Shown here one piece after another: positions 56,314 to 64,000 of a DNA stretch of 64,000 bases. The notes under the pieces are model-generated. The model searched no databases. It was not told the DNA's origin and saw nothing but the letters and a program-made list of their open reading frames with translations. The DNA comes from AP-15 sp963701815 (GTDB lineage: Bacteria > Pseudomonadota > Alphaproteobacteria > ATCC43930 > CGMCC-115725), in the NCBI GenBank assembly GCA_963701815.1, contig CAVPBN010000030.1, positions 1-64,000 on the forward strand. The letters are read 5' to 3'. The position numbers were made by a program, and so were the translations under genes. Every line of letters starts with the position of its first letter. The stretch's first letter is position 1.

Positions 56314-57606
56314 ATGCCGATGCCGCTGCTGCACACCGAAGCCGTGTCCAAGACTTACCGGATGCCGGACCATCACGGCCGGCTCGTCCTCGACCATGTC
56401 GACTTCACCCTTCGCGACGGCGAGATCGTCGCGATCCTCGGCAAATCCGGCTCCGGCAAATCGACCTTTCTGCGGATTATCGCCGGGCTGGTGCCGCCGA
56501 GCGACGGAGCGGTCCGGTATCGCGGGCAATCCGTGACCGAACCGGCCCGCGGCATCGCCATGGTGTTTCAGAGCTATGCGCTGTTTCCGTGGCTGACGGT
56601 GCTCGGCAATGTCGAACTCGGCCTCGAAGCGCAGGGCATCGCCGGCCCCGAACGTCGCCGGCGAGCGGTCGATGCGATCGACCTGATCGGGCTCGACGGT
56701 TTTGAAAATGCCTATCCAAAGGAATTGTCGGGCGGCATGCGGCAGCGCGTCGGCTTTGCCCGGGCGCTCGTCGTCAACCCGGACGTGTTGCTGCTCGACG
56801 AACCTTTTTCGTCGCTCGATGTGCTGACCGCCGAGACCCTGCGCGGCGATCTGCTCGATCTGTGGGACGAAAAGCGCATCCCGACCAAGGGCATCGTGAT
56901 CGTCTCGCACAACATCGAGGAAGCCGTCGAAATCGCCGACCGCATCCTGATTTTCAGCAGCGATCCCGGCCGCATCCGGGCCGAGATCCCGATCACTCAA
57001 CCGCGCCCGCGCGCCTGGGACAGCGCCGCGTTCCGCCAAGTGGTCGACCAAGTCTACACCCTCTTGACCACCACGCCCGGCCGCGACGGGCGGCGCGGGG
57101 CCAAACCCGAGCCGATCGGCATCGGCTATCGCCTGCCCGACGCCGCGGTGCAGCAACTGACCGGCCTGGTCGATAATTTGACCGAGCCGCCTTACAGCGG
57201 CCGCGCCGATCTGCCGCACCTCGCCGATCAGGAGAACCTGGTCATGGACGAGCTGTTTCCGCTGATCGAGACGTTGCAGCTTTTGGGGCTCGCGCAGGTC
57301 AGCGGCGGCGACATCGAATTGACCCCGCTCGGCCGCAGCTATGCCGAGGCCGATATGCTGACGCGCAAACAGCTTTTTGCCGACGCCTTGCTAAAGCAGG
57401 TGCCGCTCGCCGCCCACATCCGGCGGGTGCTCGACGAGCGGCCGGGTCATCGAGCGCCGGCGACGCGTTTCCTGCGCGAACTCGAGGACCATCTGTCGGA
57501 AGAGGAAGCCGAGCGGGTGCTCGACACCGTGATCAATTGGGGTCGCCACGCCGAGGTCTTTGCCTACGACTACAACAGCGAGGTGCTGAGCCTCGAGAAT
57601 TTCTGA
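56314..57606 (+). CDS. ABC importer ATPase with AAA-associated C-terminal domain
   Basis: The 430-residue protein has a normal nitrate/taurine-type ATPase (Walker A GKSGSGKST, Q-loop VFQSYALFPW, signature LSGGMRQRVGFARAL, Walker B LLLDEPFSSLD). It then has an extra 150 residues starting about YRLPDAAVQQLTGLVDNLTE that match the AAA-associated C-terminal domain, perhaps a regulatory sensor. I used ATG 56314; TTG 56293 would add seven residues. It pairs with the double permease upstream. Confidence 0.86.
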   Translation: MPMPLLHTEAVSKTYRMPDHHGRLVLDHVDFTLRDGEIVAILGKSGSGKSTFLRIIAGLVPPSDGAVRYRGQSVTEPARGIAMVFQSYALFPWLTVLGNVELGLEAQGIAGPERRRRAVDAIDLIGLDGFENAYPKELSGGMRQRVGFARALVVNPDVLLLDEPFSSLDVLTAETLRGDLLDLWDEKRIPTKGIVIVSHNIEEAVEIADRILIFSSDPGRIRAEIPITQPRPRAWDSAAFRQVVDQVYTLLTTTPGRDGRRGAKPEPIGIGYRLPDAAVQQLTGLVDNLTEPPYSGRADLPHLADQENLVMDELFPLIETLQLLGLAQVSGGDIELTPLGRSYAEADMLTRKQLFADALLKQVPLAAHIRRVLDERPGHRAPATRFLRELEDHLSEEEAERVLDTVINWGRHAEVFAYDYNSEVLSLENF

Positions 57607-57662
57607 GGGCTGACCCAAAATGGTCCCGGCTCCATCGGCACGGCCCGGGAAGCCTCGAACCA

Positions 57663-58148
57663 TCAGATTCCGCCGCGCTCGCGGGCGATTTCGGTCTCCG
57701 CGACGCCCGGCGGGATCAGCCAGGCGTAGAACGCGTCGCGCGCTATGTTCTTCGAGCCGGAGGTGCTTACCCCCCAATTGGAGAGTGAGACGATCTTGAC
57801 GTAGAGCTGTTGGCCGGCGGCGATGTCGACATTTTTATCCTGATTGAAGTCATGACCGAAACTCTCGGGGGCGATGTGATAATGCCCAGGCGCAACGTCA
57901 CGATAGAATGCGCCCCCGTTGGCGACAGCCCCGACATAGCCGCCATTCATTTGAATGCGGGCGAGGTTGAGGCTCTCGTAGGGCTCCAAGGGGCGGTAAA
58001 ACCACACCCGGGCCTCCCCCGCCGGGATCGGCGTCGCCGCCGCGGGGATCGAGGGCGTTGCCCATGGCTGGGCGCAGCCGGCTGCCGCCAGCAGCAGCAG
58101 ACCGCACGCCCATGCCGGCCGTGGTCGTGAGGCGGTATCCGTCGCCAT
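57663..58148 (-). CDS. DUF2846 family lipoprotein
   Basis: The 161-residue lipoprotein has the lipobox LLLLAAAGC and a C-terminal beta-rich domain: ARVWFYRPLEPYESLNLARI, NGGYVGAVANGGAFYRDVAP, GHYHIAPESFG. This is the DUF2846 pattern of small periplasmic lipoproteins with unknown role. A GGAGGAATT ribosome site precedes the ATG at 58148. It is convergent with the ABC ATPase gene. Confidence 0.82.
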   Translation of the reverse strand: MATDTASRPRPAWACGLLLLAAAGCAQPWATPSIPAAATPIPAGEARVWFYRPLEPYESLNLARIQMNGGYVGAVANGGAFYRDVAPGHYHIAPESFGHDFNQDKNVDIAAGQQLYVKIVSLSNWGVSTSGSKNIARDAFYAWLIPPGVAETEIARERGGI

Positions 58149-58364
58149 CGAATTCCTCCAGTCCCTTCGTTTTCGCTCCTTGGTGCGGCACGGTCTCGCC
58201 TGCAACCTTGGCGCATTCCGGCATGTATATTGGCCGGTTGCGCCGACAAGCGACGATAAGCCGAAATCCGACGAGCAAAACCGCTCATGGCGAAGCGCGC
58301 TATGGCGCCATGCGCCGCGAGCGGGTACACCGGGGCGGCCATCTCAACCTTCGCCAGGGCCGGA

Positions 58365-58625
58365 ATGCGCCTGTTTTTGCTGATCGCGATCCTCGGGCTT
58401 AGCGCCTGTACCGGAGCCACTCTGACCAAGGTCGACTATCGCACTTACCGGCTCGAGACAGACGCCATACCCGGAGGCTCGGACGCCCCGAACCGTCGCC
58501 TGGCCGAGCACGTATGCCCCGGCGGCTACAGAGTGTTGGATTCGCAGGCCAGCAACAACACCCCGGACCGGGCCCGTGACGTACCCGGGGGCGTTTTCAC
58601 CACTTGGACGATCCGCTGTCTGTGA
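58365..58625 (+). CDS. Small hypothetical lipoprotein
   Basis: An 86-residue protein starting MRLFLLIAILGLSACTG with lipobox LSAC. The mature part TLTKVDYRTYRLETDAIPGG, then EHVCPGGYRVLDSQASNNTP, has one more cysteine and ends TTWTIRC. I do not recognise a family. The start was chosen for the lipobox; a longer upstream reading lacks a signal. It converges with lysS, nine bases apart. Confidence 0.7.
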   Translation: MRLFLLIAILGLSACTGATLTKVDYRTYRLETDAIPGGSDAPNRRLAEHVCPGGYRVLDSQASNNTPDRARDVPGGVFTTWTIRCL

Positions 58626-58634
58626 TCGGCGGCT

Positions 58635-60125
58635 TCAGCGCGGGCGCAGCAGCGGGAAGGCGATCACGTCGCGGATCGACGGGCTGTCGGTCAGCAGCAT
58701 GACCAACCGGTCGATGCCGATGCCGAGCCCGCCGCAAGGCGGCAGGCCGTATTCGAGTGCTGCGACGTAGTCTTCGTCGAGCAACTGGGCTTCCTCGTCG
58801 CCGGCGGCCCGCGCCCGCATCTGCGCAGCAAACCGCGCCCGCTGGTCCTGCGGGTCGGTCAGCTCGGAGAAGGCGTTGGCGATCTCCCGGCCGTAGATAT
58901 AGGTCTCGAACCGCTCGGCGAGGCGAGGGTCCGCCCGGTCCGCCTTGGCCAGGGGCGAGATGTCGCGCGGAAACCCGGTAACGTGGATCGGCTGGATCAG
59001 CTGGTTCTCGACCCGCGCGCCAAAGACCGCCTCGAGCGCCTGCCCCCAGCTTTCCCCGCCGTTCAGCGCGATGCCGAGCTCGGAAGCGGCGCGGCGCGCC
59101 GCTGCGGCATCCGCCAGCGCGGCGAAATCGACCCCGCTCGCCTCGTATACCAGCTCGCCCATGTTTCGCCGCGGCCAGGGCGGCGACAGATCGATTGCCG
59201 TGCCTTGATAGACGATCTGCAGGCCGCCGACGCCCGCCTCGGCGGCGGTCGCGATCAATTCCTCGGTCAACCGCATCATCGCCGAGAAATCGACATAGGT
59301 CTCGTACAGTTCGAGCGAGGTGAACTCCGGATTATGCCGCGGCGACAGACCCTCGTTGCGAAAGCAGCGATTGATTTCGAACACCTTGTCGGCCAGCCCG
59401 CCGACCAGCAGCCGCTTCAGGTGCAGTTCCGGCGCGATCCGCAGATAGAGGTCGATGTCGAGCGCATTATGGTGGGTAATAAAGGGCTTTGCCGAAGCCC
59501 CGCCGGGGATCGCATGCAGCATCGGCGTCTCGACTTCGAGATAACCGCGTTCGACCAGGCAGCCGCGCAACGCGGCGACGATCCGGCTGCGCCGGCGCAG
59601 GGTCTCGCGGCTTTCCGGGCTCATGATCAGGTCGAGATAGCGCTGGCGATAGCGCAACTCGACATCGGCGAGGCCGTGATGCTTCTCGGGCAGCGGCCGC
59701 AGGGTCTTCGCCAGCATCCTCAGGGTCCGAGCGCCGACGGTCAGCTCGCCGCGACGGGTACGCCGGACGACGCCGGTGACGCCGATCACATCGCCGATGT
59801 CGAGCAGGCGCAGCAGCTCGCGGTCGAGCATGCCAAGCGCATCCTTGCCGCTGAAGATCTGGATCTTGCCGGATGCGTCATGCAGATCGATGAACATCCC
59901 GCTGTTGCGGATGGCGCGGACCCGGCCGGCGACCGACACCTCGTCGCCGGTGTCTTCGCCGGCGGGCAGCCCCGCGTAAATTCTCTCGAGCTCCGCCGCC
60001 TCGCGGGTGCGGTCGAAGGCATAAGGGTACGGGTCGATCCCCAACGCCCGCAAACTTTCGAGCTTGGCCAACCGGACGGCGCGCAGCGGATCGTCGGGAC
60101 CTCCAATCGGCTCGCCGTCGGTCAT
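58635..60125 (-). CDS. lysS: Lysyl-tRNA synthetase, class II
   Basis: The 496-residue enzyme has an OB-fold anticodon domain (VAGRVRAIRNSGMFIDLHD) and the class II catalytic core. Motif 2 is FEINRCFRNEGLSPRHNPEF and motif 3 GLGIGIDRLVMLLTDSPSIR. It charges tRNA-Lys. I chose the ATG at 60125 (GGGGA eight bases before); a GTG at 60149 overlaps the stop of the ABC exporter gene (GTGA) and is a real alternative. The LIQPIHVTGFPRDISPLAK block is a slightly divergent form of the usual LIQPTFVTDYP. Confidence 0.94.
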   Translation of the reverse strand: MTDGEPIGGPDDPLRAVRLAKLESLRALGIDPYPYAFDRTREAAELERIYAGLPAGEDTGDEVSVAGRVRAIRNSGMFIDLHDASGKIQIFSGKDALGMLDRELLRLLDIGDVIGVTGVVRRTRRGELTVGARTLRMLAKTLRPLPEKHHGLADVELRYRQRYLDLIMSPESRETLRRRSRIVAALRGCLVERGYLEVETPMLHAIPGGASAKPFITHHNALDIDLYLRIAPELHLKRLLVGGLADKVFEINRCFRNEGLSPRHNPEFTSLELYETYVDFSAMMRLTEELIATAAEAGVGGLQIVYQGTAIDLSPPWPRRNMGELVYEASGVDFAALADAAAARRAASELGIALNGGESWGQALEAVFGARVENQLIQPIHVTGFPRDISPLAKADRADPRLAERFETYIYGREIANAFSELTDPQDQRARFAAQMRARAAGDEEAQLLDEDYVAALEYGLPPCGGLGIGIDRLVMLLTDSPSIRDVIAFPLLRPR

Positions 60126-60145
60126 CGGCATTTCCCCACTACCGT

Positions 60146-61873
60146 TCACCCGACCGCCGCCCGCGTGACCGGCGAGCGCGCCAGATCGACTACCGTCTCA
60201 TGATAGCGCCGCAGAGACCCGTGATGACCGACACTGACGATCGTCGGCCGCCACGACGCCTCCCGCAGCAGCCGATAAAGCGACATCTCGGCGGTTTCGT
60301 CGAGGGCCGAGGTCGCCTCGTCGAGAAAGACGATTTCCGGGCGGGTCAACAACACCCGGGCAAACGCCAGCCGCTGCTGCTCGCCGATCGATAGGCTCTG
60401 CGCCCAGTTGCCGTCCTCGTCGATCCGGTCGACGAGCTGCGGCAACCCGACTGCGCGCAACGCGTCGGCGAGGTCCTCGCGCGGCAGCGCCGCCGCCGCG
60501 CCCGGATAGACGAGCGCGTCCGCAAGGGTGCCGAGCGGCAGATAAGGCCGCTGCGGCAGAAACAGCGCGCGGGTATCGGCCACCCGGATGCTTCCCCGGC
60601 CAAAGGGCCACAACCCGGCCAGCGCCCGCAGCAGGGTGCTTTTGCCGATCCCGGACGGTCCGGTGATCAGCAACGGCTTGTCCGGACTTGCCGCCAACGC
60701 GATGCCCCGGCGCAAATTCTGCCCGTTCGGCAGATCGAGATCGAGCGCCTCGACCTCGACCCCGGTACCGGCCCGGGCGATCTCGATCGGCTGCGGCGCC
60801 CGCCGCTCCGCCCTGATCTCCTCGATCCGCGCGCGGAACCCGCCGAGCCGCTGCACGACCGCCTGATACTCGGCAATCTCGGTGTAGGAATTGACGATGA
60901 ACGACAGCGAATCCTGCACCTGGCCGAAGGCCGAGGAAATCTGCATCAGACCGCCGAGCTGGATCACCTTGCCGAAATAGCGCGGCGCGGCGACGATGAA
61001 CGGAAAGACGATCGCGAGCTGGGAGTAGCCGGTCGTCAGCCAGGTCAGCTTTTTGCGGCGCCGGATGATCCCCCACCAATTGCCGACGACCCAGGCAAAG
61101 CGGGTCTTGAACGTATCGAGCTCGCGGTTCTCGCCGCCGTAAAACGCGACCGTCTCGGCATTTTCGCGCAAGCGCACCATGCTGAAACGGAAATCGGCCT
61201 CGTAGCGCTGTTGGTCGAAGGTCAACCGCACCAGGGGATAGCCGATCCATCGTGTCAGGAAGGTGCCGGCGACGGCATAGATCAGAGCGGCAAAAACCAT
61301 ATAGCCGGGGACTACGAGATGGGCGCCGCCCCACAGCGGGACCGTCAGGGCGCCGGACAGCACCCACAGGATCGACAAAAACGAGACCAGGGTGACGACC
61401 GAACTCAACAGACCGAGAGAAAGACCGAGGCTGATCGTCGCGAAGCGGTCGAGATCCTCGGAGATCCGTTGATCCGGGTTGTCGGTCGTCACGGTCTGGC
61501 CGAGCTGCATCCGGTAATAGGTTTGATCGGCGAGCCAGTCGCGCAGAAAGCGGTCGGTCAGCCAACGGCGCCAGCGGATATGCAATATCTGGCGCAGGTA
61601 AAGCGAATAGACCGCATCGACGATCATCCCCAGCGCCAGCAATCCGAAGATGCCGAACTGCCTCCAGAACTCGTTCCAATCATACTGCTGCAGCGCGTTG
61701 TAGAACGCATTGTTCCAGGAATTGAACCGAACATTGAGCCACACGGCAATCAGATTCAGCGCGACGACGGCCGCCAGCAGACCGATTGCCGACCATTTCT
61801 CGTCGGATTTCCAGTACGGCCACGCCAGACGCCAAGCCTCGCGCAGGAAGCCCTGCTCTTTCGCCGCCGCCAT
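60146..61873 (-). CDS. YddA-type ABC transporter (fused membrane and ATPase domains, SbmA/BacA relative)
   Basis: The 575-residue half-transporter has an N-terminal ABC_membrane_2 domain related to SbmA/BacA: WRLAWPYWKSDEKWSAIGLL, RFNSWNNAFYNALQQYDWNE, and LTDRFLRDWLADQTYYRMQL with TDNPDQRISEDLDRF. The ATPase part has GPSGIGKSTLLRALAGLWPF, LSIGEQQRLAFARVLL and FLDEATSALDE. The ATG at 61873 follows GGAGG. Relatives export or import peptides, lipids or cobalamin. It precedes lysS, overlapping its earliest start. Confidence 0.88.
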   Translation of the reverse strand: MAAAKEQGFLREAWRLAWPYWKSDEKWSAIGLLAAVVALNLIAVWLNVRFNSWNNAFYNALQQYDWNEFWRQFGIFGLLALGMIVDAVYSLYLRQILHIRWRRWLTDRFLRDWLADQTYYRMQLGQTVTTDNPDQRISEDLDRFATISLGLSLGLLSSVVTLVSFLSILWVLSGALTVPLWGGAHLVVPGYMVFAALIYAVAGTFLTRWIGYPLVRLTFDQQRYEADFRFSMVRLRENAETVAFYGGENRELDTFKTRFAWVVGNWWGIIRRRKKLTWLTTGYSQLAIVFPFIVAAPRYFGKVIQLGGLMQISSAFGQVQDSLSFIVNSYTEIAEYQAVVQRLGGFRARIEEIRAERRAPQPIEIARAGTGVEVEALDLDLPNGQNLRRGIALAASPDKPLLITGPSGIGKSTLLRALAGLWPFGRGSIRVADTRALFLPQRPYLPLGTLADALVYPGAAAALPREDLADALRAVGLPQLVDRIDEDGNWAQSLSIGEQQRLAFARVLLTRPEIVFLDEATSALDETAEMSLYRLLREASWRPTIVSVGHHGSLRRYHETVVDLARSPVTRAAVG

Positions 61874-61953
61874 CGATACCTCCGCACTCATCACCTGGCC
61901 CATCACATCAGAGGACGCGCCTGTCCCGACGAGCTATTCTGTCACGGCCGGTC

Positions 61954-62415
61954 ATGTCCGCCCCACCAGCCAGCATGCCAACAGCCGCGATGCTGCTCGC
62001 CCGCGGCGCCTGTCGCGCGCTCGAACGGCTCGGCTACGCCAGCCTCGTCGAATTCCCGCTCGCCGACGGGCGCCGCGCCGACATCCTGGCGCTGGGCAAG
62101 GGCGGCGATCTGGTCATCATCGAGATCAAGACGTCAGTGGCCGACTTCCGTGCCGACCGCAAATGGTCGAATTATCGCGACTTTTCCGATCGCCTCTATT
62201 TTGCGGTGGCAAGCGGTTTTCCGAGCCTGCTGATCCCCGAGGAATGTGGCTTGATAGTGGCAGATTCCTTTGGCGCCGAGCTGTTGCGCGATGGGAATAC
62301 CACAAAGCTCGAGCCGGGCCGCCGGCGGGCGATGACCCTGCGCTTTGCCCGCGTCGCCGCGGCACGGCTGCGGCGCTGCCTCGACCCCGATGCCGGGCGG
62401 TTTGACGCGATCTGA
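61954..62415 (+). CDS. mmcB: MmcB family DNA repair protein (PD-(D/E)XK nuclease fold)
   Basis: The 153-residue protein matches MmcB, described in Caulobacter as a mitomycin C resistance factor. RRADILALGKGGDLVIIEIK contains the Asp and the Glu-x-Lys of a restriction-like nuclease site, and SVADFRADRKWSNYRDFSDR follows as in the family. I used ATG 61954. No obvious alphaproteobacterial LexA box (GAAC-N7-GAAC) is present in the 80-base divergent gap with the ABC exporter. Confidence 0.9.
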   Translation: MSAPPASMPTAAMLLARGACRALERLGYASLVEFPLADGRRADILALGKGGDLVIIEIKTSVADFRADRKWSNYRDFSDRLYFAVASGFPSLLIPEECGLIVADSFGAELLRDGNTTKLEPGRRRAMTLRFARVAAARLRRCLDPDAGRFDAI

Positions 62416-63891
62416 TCAGGCCGATCCGGCCAAGCGGGAAAACCGCCCGCCTATTCCGTATCCCGGCACCATTTTGGCGAGCAGCACGTCGCCGCCGCTG
62501 CCCTTGACGATATCGCCGCCGACCACCTGATCCAGCGGGTAGTCGGCCCCCTTGACCAACAGCTGCGGCCGGATCGTGCGGATCAATTCGAGCGGCGTGT
62601 CCTCCTCGAAGATCATAACCAAATCGACCGCCGCCAGCGAGCCCAGTTCGGCCGCCCGAGCCGCCTCTCCTTGGACCGGGCGGTCCCCCCGCTGGCTGAT
62701 CCTCGCCGCCGACGCGTCGCTGTTGACCGCCACGATCAGCCGGTCGCAGGCTGCCTTGGCCTGGGTGATCAGGGCCACGTGACCCGAATGCAGCAGATCG
62801 AAGCAGCCGTTGGTGAAGCCGATCTTCAGCCCCTGCCGTCGCCAGTGCGCGATCAGGTCGAGCGCTTGGTCGCGCGACATGATCTTACCCGCGTCGCCGC
62901 GGCCGCGACCGTCAAAGCAGGCCGCAAGCTCGCTGGCGTAGGCAACGGCAGTGCCGGCCTTGCCGACCACAATGCCGGCTGCCGCGACCGCAAGTCGCAC
63001 CGCGTCGATCATCGTCAGACCCGCCGCGAGCGCCGCCGCGAGCGCGGCCATTTCGGCATCGCCGACGCCGGCGACATCATAGACTTCGCGCAGCTGGGCC
63101 CTTTCGACATGGATCGTGCCATCGGCGGCAACCAGCACCATGCCCTCGGACCCGAGCGAAACCAGCACGGCGTTAAAACCGCATCGCTCGATCAGCGCGC
63201 GCGCAGCGGCGATGACCTCATTTTCGCTGCCCACCGCCATACCGGTGGCATGGGCCAATTCGCGTCGGTTCGGTTTCAGCAGGTCGGCGCCGCGGTAACG
63301 GATCGGGTCGCCGCCCTTCGGATCGACGATGATGCATGCGCCCGCCGCTCCCGCGGCGCGGATAATCTCCAGCGCCACGCCTTCGGTCAGCACGCCTTTG
63401 GCATGATCGCAGACGATCACCACCGCGTGGTCGGTCACCAATTCGCGCGCCAGCTGCAGCATGTCTTCTCGAATATACGGATCGAGCGGGGTCGCGATCT
63501 CGCGATCGGTGCGCAGCAGTTGCTGGTTGGCGGCGACGTAGCGCGTCTTGACCGTGGTCGTGCGCTGCGCTTGGACGAGGGCATGCACCTCGGCCCCGTC
63601 TTGCGCTTCGAGGAGCCGACCGATCTCGCGCCCGGCATCATCGTTACCGATTACCGAGATCAGCGACGCAGCTGCGCCCAATGCCCTCAGATTGCGCAGC
63701 ACGTTGCCGGCGCCGCCTAAAGATTTCAGCTCGTTCTCGATGCACATCACCGGGATCGGGGCTTCCGGCGATACCCGCTCGACCCGGCCGTAAACATAAT
63801 GGTCGAGCATGACGTCGCCGATGCACAAGACCCGAGCCGACTTTAGGCGGTCGACAAAGGCGAGCAGATCGCTGGCTCCGGCTATCGGCAA
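62416..63891 (-). CDS. hldE: Bifunctional heptose-7-phosphate kinase / heptose-1-phosphate adenylyltransferase HldE
   Basis: The 491-residue enzyme has a PfkB/ribokinase-type N-terminal domain (GDVMLDHYVYGRVERVSPEA, KSLGGAGNVLRNL, LLKPNRREL) and a C-terminal cytidylyltransferase domain with GFTNGCFDLLHSGHV and VAVNSDASAARI. Together they make ADP-heptose precursor for LPS inner core. The usual GAGD anion hole/base motif reads GVGD in DVAGVGDAEMAAL, a mild divergence that keeps the aspartate. The start is TTG at 63891 with GGAGAA ten bases before. The AT-rich 63900-64000 presumably holds its promoter. Confidence 0.93.
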   Translation of the reverse strand: MPIAGASDLLAFVDRLKSARVLCIGDVMLDHYVYGRVERVSPEAPIPVMCIENELKSLGGAGNVLRNLRALGAAASLISVIGNDDAGREIGRLLEAQDGAEVHALVQAQRTTTVKTRYVAANQQLLRTDREIATPLDPYIREDMLQLARELVTDHAVVIVCDHAKGVLTEGVALEIIRAAGAAGACIIVDPKGGDPIRYRGADLLKPNRRELAHATGMAVGSENEVIAAARALIERCGFNAVLVSLGSEGMVLVAADGTIHVERAQLREVYDVAGVGDAEMAALAAALAAGLTMIDAVRLAVAAAGIVVGKAGTAVAYASELAACFDGRGRGDAGKIMSRDQALDLIAHWRRQGLKIGFTNGCFDLLHSGHVALITQAKAACDRLIVAVNSDASAARISQRGDRPVQGEAARAAELGSLAAVDLVMIFEEDTPLELIRTIRPQLLVKGADYPLDQVVGGDIVKGSGGDVLLAKMVPGYGIGGRFSRLAGSA

Positions 63892-64000
63892 TGCGTCATT
63901 TCTCCAAGACGCGCTACTATTTGATCGAATTAATTATTTTCAGCAAGAAACAATGCCTGCGGAAAATCGCCGCGGTCAGCGCCGCCGACGCAACAGCAGA

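Noticed and set aside
61874..61953. SOS (LexA) box upstream of mmcB
   Set aside because: I looked for the alphaproteobacterial GAAC-N7-GAAC pattern and did not find it in the gap.

Overview
The window is one contiguous, very GC-rich, densely coded stretch with no rRNA, tRNA, phage or CRISPR signal. Several marker genes point to an alphaproteobacterium: an MmcB-type repair nuclease, an IalB-family secreted protein, a ccmABCDE-G cytochrome c maturation cluster with the tiny ccmD, and palindromic intergenic repeats of the kind common in that class. I cannot place it below class from sequence alone.

Layout. 1-6025: end of a sugar-acid (OtnC-like) locus with a Leu/Ile/Val-type binding protein, an SDR oxidoreductase and two GT39-type membrane glycosyltransferases. 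6022-14424: two paralogous giant signalling proteins (SAM, class III cyclase, ATPase and helical-repeat regions) flanking a sulfatase. 14694-20624: PxpA, an MFS transporter, a MetE-like enzyme, a repeat element with 33-bp inverted ends, a HicB remnant, YccF and a class III aminotransferase. 20641-31795: an OprB-type porin, then an MFS transporter / single-chain Rieske oxygenase-reductase / aldehyde dehydrogenase operon, an HdeD-like protein and a complete YehZYXW-type osmoprotectant importer. These suggest uptake and oxidation of a quaternary ammonium compound. 31873-39140: an M81 (MlrC) hydrolase, a methyltransferase, a mesaconyl-CoA transferase homologue, DUF1993, MmgE/PrpD and argG. 39171-43014: alpha/beta hydrolase, rlmN, IalB family, DinB family and GNAT. 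43039-46503: ccmG-E-D-C-B-A read leftwards, preceded by a structured leader with an intrinsic terminator. 47059-53341: cell-envelope genes (a badly broken TPR/beta-barrel gene, a FecR-domain protein, a secreted repeat protein, a LysR regulator, a large porin) and a palindromic-repeat cluster. 53679-64000: a 2OG-Fe(II) oxygenase, an ABC importer with a double permease, two lipoproteins, lysS, a YddA-type exporter, mmcB and hldE.

Nearly a dozen otherwise well conserved genes are split by single-base indels, several in short homopolymers or next to TTCG. This looks more like residual sequencing error than gene decay, except around 47.4-48.6 kb where the damage is heavier. Many neighbouring genes overlap by GTGA or ATGA, and I used those overlaps to choose starts.

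Most interesting for follow-up: the self-sufficient Rieske operon (23514-27028), the hairpin-rich leader in front of ccmA (about 46592-46700), and the 291-bp inverted-repeat element whose left end supplies the stop codon of the upstream gene (17871-18161).
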